Part shown: in pieces, positions 44,193-54,400 of the stretch | Layout of the letters: each line of letters begins with the position of its first letter | How positions within the stretch are numbered: position 1 is the stretch's first letter | NCBI GenBank assembly: GCA_032622095.1 | Contig: CP136069.1 | Location: forward strand, 80,560,958 to 80,624,957 | Length of the DNA stretch: 64,000 nucleotides | Reading direction: 5' to 3' | Origin: Siphonodentalium dalli | Lineage: Eukaryota; Mollusca; Scaphopoda; Gadilida; Siphonodentaliidae | Made by a program: the position numbers and the translations under genes | Notes under the pieces: generated by a model | Seen by the model: the letters and a program-made list of their open reading frames with translations, nothing else | Told to the model about the DNA's origin: nothing | The model's database searches: none

Positions 44193-45830
44193 GGGAGTTT
44201 GGTTTCAACTATGATCGACCGAAAAAAGTTAAATTGTTCAAGTATTTAAATTTCAGGTTGATGCATGCCAATGGTTTAATTAGAAAAGATATTCTGTATC
44301 TTTTACATTCAGCTGTGACATATGACCAAAGACTGACGAGAGACTGTGCTCGCATACATATGAGAATTTTAAGATCAAGTAATAATCAACAAAACTATGT
44401 ACCGGTAACTGCTGGTGATATATTTGATGTTCAAAATAATCCAGATATTTTGCAAAATTCATATATGTTTATGAAAAATATTAAAGGAACTGTTGCTTAT
44501 TTTAGGAAATTGCTTTTAGATTTATTAGCGATGTTCAAGTGTTTGGGTTCTCCAACTCTTTTTGTTACATTAACGGCTGATGATATACATTGGCCTGAAC
44601 TTGGTATGACTTTAGAAGATATTGATTTTAAGGATGCCTTTGGAAAATCTTTCTATTTTTCCATGAAGAATGACCCCTTATTAACTGCTACACATTTTCA
44701 GAGAAGATTTAATGCTTTAATGAAACATGTGATCAGTGGGGGAACTCAACCTCTTGGCTTGGTTTCAGATTATTGGGGACGTGTTGAATTCCAGAATAGG
44801 GGAAGTCCCCACATACATATGTTTTTGTGGATAGCTGGTCAGACAAATTTAAATGATGAAATGATAATCAGATACATTGATAAGGTTATTTGTTCCAATT
44901 TACCAGACAAATTTGTTGATCCAGAACTTTATTCATTGGTGACAAAATTGCAAACCCATAGCCATTCTAAATATTGCATGAAATCACGATCTTGTCGCTT
45001 TGGTTTTCCCAGAAACATTAATGAAGAAATGAAATTGGTTGAATGTTTTCCAAGAAAAGGGAAGTTTTATGAAACTAAACACGCAATGGTGATAGTCAGT
45101 TCATAAATGATTACAACCCAACTATTCTTCGACATTGGCGTGCCAATATGGATATTCAAATTGTAAAAGATGCTGAAGCTGCTGCCTACTATGTCTGTGC
45201 ATATATTTGTAAAGCTGAACCAGATGATTTGAAGCATGCTCTTGGTAATCTTGTAAATAATGTTTTAAATCAACAGTCAGATTTATCCAAATCGTCAAGA
45301 CTATTTCAAATTGGTACTTGTGCTTAAACATAGGCGAATGAGTGCACAAGAGGCAGCTTATAGGATGACTAGGTTGAAATTATATCATTCGTCAAGACCA
45401 ATATTATATCTTAAATGCTCGTTTACCACATAAAATATTTAAAATTTTGAAGAAGATCGCTGAACTGAATGCTATGGATTCTGAAAGTACTGAGTTGTTT
45501 GAAACAAATATATTTGATTATTATAAAGACAGACCTGAAACTATAGTTTCATGCAGCTTGTACAACTTTGCTTCCTGGTATTACAGTAATTGCACATACA
45601 GTGGTACACGTTCTAAAGAAAGTGTATGTGATTCAAATTTACCTAATAGAGTGTATTTGCCAAATTATCAAAAATGGTACAAGAAAAGAAAAAGAGTTGC
45701 AGTTATAAGATCACCAGAATTCAATTATGGGTCTGACGATTATTTTTACAGCTTACTTTTAATGTTTTTACCTCATCGCAGTGATTCTGATTTGTTAGGT
45801 CACTATAGTAAATGCAGAAGAGTCATTTAT
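44193..45830 (+). pseudogene. Helitron Rep (HUH endonuclease) domain, frameshifted
   Basis: Within 44,234-45,106 the Helitron_like_N pattern is clear: RDCARIHMRILRSSNNQQNY, GTVAYFRKLLLDLLAMFKCL, PTLFVTLTADDIHWPEL, then FNALMKHVISGG and the HUH motif SPHIHMFLW (His 193 and 195; 44,810-44,818). After a frameshift near 45,086, NPTILRHWRANMDIQIVKDA leads to the tyrosine motif AAAYYVCAYICKAEP (45,178-45,222), with Tyr residues correctly placed for nicking and strand transfer. Shifts near 45,318 and 45,400 lead to MSAQEAAYRM and the 45,447-45,833 frame with FDYYKDRPETIVSCSLYNFA, AVIRSPEFNYGSDDYFYSLL and LPHRSDSDLLGHYSK. Catalytic residues are retained, but no continuous protein can be made. Confidence 0.85.
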
Positions 45831-47556
45831 TAATAACTTTTGTTTCTTTGATCTGCCTAATGAAAACCATAATTTTTTTGTTAATGAAGTTGAAAATGCT
45901 ATTCGCAAGTTGAGGTTGAGCAGAGAATTGGCAGATTGTTCTGTCAATGACAGTCAAGTCAACAATGAAGACAACATTATGTCAGATATATGCTATAATG
46001 AAGATTGTGCACTTGCATGTCCAAACATCCAAGCAGCGTCTACATCTACAACACAGACACAAAATATATGTTCCAGTGATATTACTTCTGGTTTATTGAA
46101 CAATGACTCTTATTCTGATCAATTGAGACAGATTGTTTCTCTTTCCAGTGAAATGTCATGGGATCAATACATTACAAACCTGAAAAATCTTTCTCCTTGT
46201 CAAAGAAGAGTTATGACTTATTTGGAAACTCAATATGATTCAAACAGAAAATATTTAACTAGTCCATTTCATTTGTTTATTAGCGGGTCTGGAGGTGTGG
46301 GAAAATCATATTTAGTGAAAACATTAGTTGGATTCTTACAGTTGAAGCACTTTATTTTTGGAGAGCATAGTCCTATTCTTCTTTGTGCACCTACAGGTAT
46401 TGCTGCACAAAATATAGATGGGTATACTATACATTCTGCTTTAAATATTGAAGTTCAAGAGTACTATCATTATACTCAATTAACTGGAAAACCATTAGCT
46501 GATTTGCAAAGAACATTTTTGTTTGTACATACCCTTTTAATTGATGAAATTTGTATGGTAGCAAACCCATTGTTTTCAATAATAAGCAGACGGTTGTGTG
46601 AAGCAAAAACTTGTAGCAAACCATTTGGAGGTCTGAATGTTATTGTTGTGGGAGATTTATTTCAGCTGCCACCTATAAAGTCGTCTTATGTTTTTGAAAA
46701 TCATATGCTTTGGAGATTGTTTAGACCAATGTTCTTGAAAACCAATATGAGACAGGCAAAAAATTCGACATATAGTCACTTGCTGAACAGAGCACGTTAT
46801 GGTTTATTAACTAATGAAGATATCTCAGTTCTTAAGTCCAGACTGGTCGATAGTGAAACTGTTACAGATACTCTACATGTTTTTCCAAAGAGGTATCAAG
46901 TTAATAATCATAATGCTTTAATGCAAAGCAGATTGCTGTCTGACTGTTTTATTATACCAGCAGAACATTATTTTGATACAACTGATTTTATTAATCCTGG
47001 TGGAAATGTTAGTGATGATTTGCTATGTTTTCATGATGATCTTGCTGGGAGGTTGGAAAGAAACTTGCGTGTGTCAATTGGATCTAGAGTTATGCTTATT
47101 AGAAATATTAATGTGAAAAAACACTTGGTTAATGGTGTAATGGGGCACATTGATTCATTTGAAATTAATAATCATGTAAATAATTATATAAATAGCATAT
47201 CTGTTCAATTTGATCAATGTGATACATACGATTTGAAGTTGCCACAGTGTCAACCAGCGATTGAAATAATGAGAATGAGTCATTCTTTCATTTACAATGG
47301 CAGAAGAATTGTTCGTTCTCAATTTCCTTTAGTCTTAGCATATGCAACCACTATTCATAAAGTACAAGGTTTATCATTATCTAAAATTGCAATTGATCTT
47401 GGTAGTGAAGTGTTTGCAAAGGGGATGTCCTATGTTGCTTTGAGTAGAGTTAAAACGTTAAAAGGTTTGAATTTGTTAAAATTTGATCCAAAGAAAGTGG
47501 AAGTTCACAATAGTGTATTAATAGAAGATGAGCGACTTCAAGACATTGATAAATAA
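45813..47556 (+). CDS. Helitron Pif1-type superfamily 1B DNA helicase domain
   Basis: From the in-frame ATG at 45,910 the protein is 548 residues; open reading actually begins after the last frameshift near 45,815 (EESFINNFCFFDLPNE). Motif I (Walker A) GSGGVGKS is at residues 126-133, motif Ia APTGIAAQNIDGYTIHS follows, motif II is LLIDEICM (Asp 212), motif III is VVGDLFQLPP (Gly 248), motif V is YATTIHKVQGLSLS (from Tyr 478) and motif VI is YVALSRVK (from Tyr 508). All core motifs are intact. In Helitrons this domain unwinds DNA during rolling-circle or peel-and-paste transposition. It is normally fused to Rep; here it is intact while Rep is broken, so on its own it would be an unfused Pif1-like protein. 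Confidence 0.9.
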
Positions 47557-47621
47557 AAACTTGGAAATTTATAGATTATCAAGCAAATTATTGTCCATAT
47601 GCTTTATTATATGTAGCTTAA

Positions 47622-48093
47622 AGGTACTCAATTCGATAAAACTCCTTTCAATTACTATTTCAATGGCTTCGGGGGTCAAAAATATTTGATTCTAGTCGAG
47701 GAAGTCGCCCATCAAAGCTGAGATTTGTTAGATATCGATTTTAGAAATCTATTGTTTTTCATTATCGGGAATACTTTCTGGCCCAGAACTCAGTCAAAAT
47801 TGCGTTATTATTAGCACTTGATTTTAGAGTTTTCGATCCTTGTCAGCTTGAATATTGTTTTGGTGTACACATCTCGAACAGGATACGAAATTGACGGCAA
47901 TTATTAGTACTCATCTCGAGAACATAAAACATTTCAAAAATCAATATCTAATAACTCTGAGCTTTGTTTGATGGGTTCCTCGACTCGAATTTTTACCCCC
48001 AAAGCCAAAGAAATAGTAATATAGTACTCTCTGATCAGATTGTTGTTGTTGGAATCTGTTGAGATAAGGACCTTCTTTTCGGATTGAGTACCT
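47622..48093. mobile_element. TTAA-flanked foldback element (family T), copy 2
   Basis: 472 bp, flanked by TTAA (47,618-47,621 and 48,094-48,097), with ends AGGTACTCAATTCGAT and GGATTGAGTACCT. Long inverted arms include CTATTTCAATGGCTTCGGGG and its partner CCCCCAAAGCCAAAGAAATAG, and GTCGAGGAAGTCGCCCATC with its partner GATGGGTTCCTCGAC. It lies between the Helitron helicase and the RPA-like gene. No coding capacity. Confidence 0.8.
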
Positions 48094-48125
48094 TTAAATA
48101 TATCGACAAAATTAAATAAATATTG

Positions 48126-48290
48126 GAAACTACATCAAACTCTTGGTTGTGCAATGTTCGCAAACAACATGTGTTATGTTACTTTGTACAGTGAAAATCT
48201 CAACAGGCTTGAATTTGGTAATATATGATACAAATAAAGTGAAGTGGAAGTTCACGATAATGTGCAACATAAAGATATTGATAAAATCAA
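48126..48290 (+). pseudogene. Decayed second copy of the Helitron helicase C-terminus
   Basis: Nucleotides and broken translation match the end of the helicase at 47,400-47,556. ATGTTCGCAAACAACATGTG corresponds to GTGTTTGCAAAGGGGATGTC (VFAKGMSYVAL), then CTTGAATTTGGTAAT to GGTTTGAATTTGTTAAAA, and GTGGAAGTTCACGATAATGT to GTGGAAGTTCACAATAGTGT (VEVHNSV). It ends with a match to DIDK. It is interrupted by stops. It lies downstream of the foldback element and about 190 bp before the RPA-like start. Confidence 0.65.
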
Positions 48291-48478
48291 AATCTACGTT
48301 TTATATCCTTCATTAACTTCTTGCACAATCATGCAGATACGATCAACAACATTGTATTTTTCCTACACATTATTTAATTTATGCATTGTTTTTTTCGTTG
48401 TTGAGTGTTCGATGCTGATATATAGATATAAATAATAGGCTATAACAATTTGATATTCAAGTGCTAATATTTAGCTCA

Positions 48479-51400
48479 ATGTTGTTGACTCGTGCACAAG
48501 TTTCAACTGCAATTTTTGCAAAGGTAAGGATACTTTGAATTGATATTATTTACATTTTGAATATACATATCAACGATTTGTAAGCAGTCCTTTTATCTAG
48601 TCTCCAGATAAAAGTTCAGGCCGAAAAAATCGGGAAATTGTATTGAAAGCTAATAAAGATACTAGTAATAGTGCGTTTACTACTCAGCAACATAGCGATT
48701 ACACGTTTACTACTCAGCAACATAGCGATTACACTTCTTCGACTACATTTTTCGGTCAATAGGTATAAGATTAGGATTATGGTTGTACACCTGCAATGGG
48801 AACTGTTATTTTATTAGTTTAACTAAATGTTTACTGACATGTGAAACATCTTAGTATTATTAAAACGGGGGGGGGGGGGCGGTATCCGTAGTCCCATTGG
48901 GACAGTCACACCTCTAGTTTTCATTGTTATGTATTTCAGTTGATGAACAAGTTCATGAACATATGACAAGTCATGAAGTATATTATGTATGTTACAATAC
49001 TTTTTATTTCCAGGCTAATCCCACAAAAGATTTAAATTTAAAAGTTTTAAGAAAGTCGACAGATCTCCAGTCCTATACGAAGTCCAATGGCAGTGTAATG
49101 AATTATTTCAAGATCATCGCTGCTAATGAAGAGAAGATATTCAACATTCGGTGCAATCTACGTTATAAGTTGAAGTTTATACGCTTTGACCGATGTTATA
49201 GATTCACCAATCTCATGGAAATAAATTCCGAAAATTTATGGGCAACATCAAACACAAAAATCAGCTATGGCCCAGTTGTAGCGGCAAATGATTTCCCGGA
49301 AGATACTTTGGTATTGCCAGAGGACAGGCCAGAAGGAGGGAGGAGGATTGCGTTGAAGAGAGCGTTAGAGATGCCGTCGTATGACAGGTCTACAATATTG
49401 GCAAAAGTAACCCAGGTAAAACTGTACAATATTTATAAATATATTTTATCACATAATTAGACCACAAAACAACCTTCCAAGATTGCGTAGATCTATGCAT
49501 GATGTTATCACACTTTGCACAGTTATGGTTGTACAACTGCAATGGGAACTCTTATTTGATTATACCCTCCAGAACGAGTTGTGGGTGGGGGGTATACTGC
49601 TATCAGCTTGTCCATCCGTTCGTCTGTCCGTCGGTGGTCACAAAATTGTCCGCAGTTTTTATCAGTCGTTTTTGTTATCACCTTCCGTGAAACTTGACAA
49701 AGACATAAACCACAATGGGAACCTGTGCACCTGCGATTATGACGTCTGTCAGACTTTTTTTGGAGGAGTTATTCCCCCTTTTTCGACTTCGAAAATTTTC
49801 ACAACATGTATAAGTTTGTCCGAGCTTTTATTCCTACATTTTTAGGTTCATTTTTTTTAAAACTTGGCACAGATATTTATTACCGTGGGAACTTGTGCGC
49901 CTGCGATTATGATGTCTGTCCGACATTTCTTTGTACAGTTATGATTAGAGCTACTTATCTTAACTAAATGTTTACTGACATGTGAAACATCTTAGTGTTT
50001 TAAAAACAGGGGATATCCGTAGTCCCATTGGGACAGTCACACCTCTAGTTGTATCAATATTCACAAAACAAGCTCTGTGTCAGACAAAATATAAGTGAAA
50101 TGTTATTTAGTTAAATCTCAAAAACATCAGTGAATTCTTTACAGCAGTGAATTCTTTATAAGCCGTCACAACAATACTTGATTAATTTATTTTAATTTGT
50201 GTGCATTACAATGTATATGTCAGTTGTAAAACCCCTGATCAGTTACAACTTACAATGTTATAATTTGTAAATGCCTTACCTGTAATTAGTATAGATTAAT
50301 GATATACCGGTATACAGTAGATTTAATTACCGTTTTTTACAATAAGTTTGTTAGGAGAAAATACTAACTGGATTTAAAAATGTTTGTCTCTATACAACAA
50401 CAGTTATATTAAGTACATGTTTTCTGTATGCTTTTAATTATTAACAAGTGGTGGGGCAGGGAGGTACACCATCCTGTTCTACCTGTTTTAATAATTTATC
50501 ACAAAATAATACACCTGCTACAAATACGCATATGTTTTCCAGGTTTCTCCCATAAAGAGAAGGCGAGATGGCAACCTTGCAATCAGAAATTTAGCCCTGA
50601 TGGATGAGTCTAAGACACTGACTAAATTAGCCCTATTGAACAAAAATGCTGAGATGGACTATAAAGATGGGGATGTCATTAAAGTGACTAATGTCAACAG
50701 TAGAATTTACAATGAAAAACAATCATTGTCGACAGTCGTCGAAACTGACTGTGAGGTAACTAATGAATTTAGAATAATAAATGTTACATTTATATTGAAA
50801 TAACTTCCAATTTGTCATTATATACCATGTGCTTTTATCATAAAACAAAACTTATTCAGAAACAACTAAAACTAGGTTGCAATTTTCATTGTTAGCTGAT
50901 CTTATCCTTATTGAAATTTTTCTCCCCCACAATCACTTAACTGGTGGCTAAAATTTGTTTGGGACCTTTATTCTGTGATCCAAGATATAATAAATGAAAA
51001 TTTAGAGAAGCAATGTCTTTAAAAAAAAAAAAAAATTTATACAAAACATTGACAACAAAAAATAAAAAATTATCACATATATACATTCACCCCTGGTTTT
51101 GCTCTCATACAGCCCAATCAATTCATTATAATATTTATGATAATAATAGTCATCACAATGATCCTAATCTCCATTTATCACATTGATTATAATGACCATT
51201 ATTATACCCAATTAGTGTTAATTATCTAATTAATAATTTGGATAAAAGCACATAGTGTACACAACACAGCCAAATATATGATGTTCAATATGTTATTCAT
51301 TACAATTGTATTTGATTTATGCAAATATATTCTTGGAAAATATAGTTTTCGTAATTAGCTAAAATTCTTGCATTAAAGCAAATAATCCAATTCATCACCA

Positions 51401-54400
51401 ACTTTCTTATCGCCACATAGGGTACATGTGTTATTGGCTACAACAGTGCTTGACGGTCAACCAGTTTTGATTGGCAAGTAATTATTGCTTGTTCTAAATC
51501 TACATGTACATAATGTAGTTGTATTTCTGTTAAGAATTTTTAGGTATTCTTTGAAATTTAGGTCGTGCATTAAGATTCTGTATATTTTATTATGCCCCCG
51601 ACTTGAAGTCGGCAAATATATAGTCAACGTCTCCGTCCGTATGTACGTACGTCCGTCCATGCAAACATTTTGCATTATTGTTCTGCAACCACTGGGCAGA
51701 TTTAGCTGATATTTGGTATGGTGATAAGAGTAGCATGGGGGAACAGCTACATTCATAGTGCGGGTTTTGTCCACCCATTTACACCAGAGTTATGGCCCTT
51801 TGTTTTACTTAGAAAATTAAATGTTTCTCTTGTTTTTTGGGTTTCCAGATCATAGAGTGAGCTTTGGTGGTACGATTACAAATACTGTATTTTTGTGGAT
51901 AACTTATATGAAAATACATGTCAAGTGCGAATTTGGGTATGATCTGATGATTTTTGCCAGAGTTATGGCTCTTTTGATGTGTACCCATACCATGTATAGT
52001 ACACATCATGCCGATACCGCACGGTAAATACCGAGTACCGCCCATCTGATGATATCTAGCGTAAAACAACTAACAGCCAAACTGTTTGCTGAATTGAAGA
52101 ACTACCTCAATGTTCCACAAAGATATGCCAAAAGGTGGCAAAGTAAAGGTTAACCCAGATGACAGAGGAACTATAAACTTCAATTCAATCTTACATATGC
52201 TTTAATATTTACATATATACCAGTATATATACTAATATAGTCTTTGATAATCCAAATACATGTATTTCCCATATGCTCTGGCGACAACTGGTGTCAGTCC
52301 AGCACCACTGCACTGTTCACATATTGGAGTGACCATGTAGATAGGAACTCACCATTTTGAGGTTATTCGCCCAAAAATAACATTGCCGCCAACAGCTGTT
52401 TTGTATTTTACTCTTTACATGACTAAATACTTTCACATACGTTACAGGTCCTATCTTTTGTAATGGATGTTAACAATAATGTGTAAATGGGAATAAGTCT
52501 TTTAAGGTCATTCGGCAAAAAAACATGGCTGCCAGTGGCGATCTTGGATTTTTCTCTTAGATAACTAGGAACTTTCCAGATTACTAATCACCCCATTGAC
52601 TGTAACGGATCAAATTATTCCCTTTCGAAGTTGAGCTACAGTGTGATTGAAACTTTCAGTTTAATTTACTTTCATTTGTTTTAATAATAAACTTTTTTTT
52701 ATTTCAGTTTCAACAACCAGACAGCATGGCAGAAGTCCATATCTCAGAGGAAACAAAATTTACCGACGATAAAGACTTTGAAGAGGACAATGCTGGAGAA
52801 CCTCTCGACTTCACTGTTGAAGGGATCACCAGTTATGGACTGTACGATGCATGCACAAATATTGGTAAGTTGCTGATTTTATAATGAAAATAACTACACA
52901 ATAACAATAGCAAAGTTATTGTCCCCCCCCCCACAAAATTGAGGGGACAAGTTCTCAATTAAGGGAACAAGTTAATATTTAAGCAAGTTTGACCTATTGC
53001 CATCGCTTGGTATCTGTCTGTGTGCGTGTGTCATTCATCAACAATTTCCTTTAGCACGTTCATACCTTTGGTCCGATTATTGTGAAATTTGTCATGGTTG
53101 TTGACATTGACATGTAGATCGGAACAAGTCATTTTGAGGTCACCGGAAAAAAACATGGCCGCCATCGGCCATCTTGAATTTCAAAAATCAATCCATTAGG
53201 ACGGAATACAGGCCGTACTGTTCTTCTTATTGTCATGAAATTTGTGATGGATGTTAATATTGACATGTAGATAGGAACGAGTAATTTTGGAGTCATTCAG
53301 CCAAAAACATGGCCGCCGGCAGCCATCTTAGATTTGACATTTTGCATCACTAAATCCTTTGACACGGGCTAAAGGTCGTACCTTTCGTGGGAGCATCATA
53401 AAATTAGTCATGGATGTTAACAATGACATGTAGATCGGAAACGAGTCATTTTTGGGTCATTTGGGCAAAAAACATGGTCGCCAGCAGCTATCTTGGATTT
53501 TACTGTTTGTATGACTAAATCCTTTAGCACGGGCTACAGGTCGTAACTTTAGTCTGATCATCATGAAATTTGTCATGCCTGTTGAAAATGGGGTCATTTT
53601 GGGGTAATTCCAACAAAAAACATGGCCACCAGCAGTGATTTTTGATTTCAAAAATTTATTTCATTAGCACGGCCCACAGGTTGTACTGTTCGTCTGATCA
53701 TCATGGAATTTGAGATGGATGGTAATATTGACATGTAGATCGGAACAGGTAGGTAATTTTGGGGTCATTCCGCCAAAAAACATTGCGCCAGCAGCCATCT
53801 TGGGTTTTACTCTTTGTATGACTAAATATTTTAGCACGGGCTATAGGTTGTACCTTTAGTCTGATCATCATAAAAATTGTAATGGATGTTAACAATGACA
53901 TGTAGATCGGAACTAGTAATGTTGGGGTCATTCGGCCCAAAAACATGGTCGCCAGGAGCCATCTTGCATTTTACTCTTTGGGTGACTAAATCCTTTAGGA
54001 CAGGCTACAGGTCGTACCTTTGGTCTGATCATCATAAAATTAGTCATGGATATTAACAATGACATGTAGATTGGAACGAGTGTTTTTGAGGTCATTTGGC
54101 CAAAAAACATGGCCATCAGCGGCCATCTTGAATTGTACTGTTTGTATGACTAAATCGCTTAGCACGGGCTACAGGTTGTACTTCTAGTCTGATCATCATA
54201 AAATAAATGTTAACAGTATGTAGATGGGAACGAATGATTTTGGGGTCATTCGGTCAATAAACATCGCAGCCATCGTGGATTTACTCTTTGTATAACTAAA
54301 TTTTTAGCACGCGCTACAGGTTGTACCTTTAGTGTGATCATCATCAAATTTGTGAGGGATGTTAATATTGACATGTAGATAGGAACGAGTCATTTTTGGG

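Larger units (their letters stand above)
41756..47556 (+). mobile_element. Helitron coding region (protease-like, zinc/DUF6570-like, Rep, Pif1 helicase)
   Basis: Domain order on the plus strand is a Cys-protease-like domain, a variable acidic linker, a CxxC zinc and DUF6570-like region, a Helitron_like_N/HUH Rep domain and a Pif1-type helicase, as in animal Helitrons. At least seven frameshifts (about 42,250; 42,885; 43,222; 44,192; 45,086; 45,318; 45,400; 45,815) break the N-terminal half and the Rep domain, while the helicase is one open frame. The 5' TC and 3' CTRR ends could not be placed. The 3' limit is open because an RPA-like gene follows on the same strand. Confidence 0.85.

Noticed and set aside
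49483-49845. 120-codon frame in intron 2 of the RPA-like gene
   Set aside because: It translates a dispersed repeat (CCGTTCGTCTGTCCGTC type) and lies between well-supported exons.
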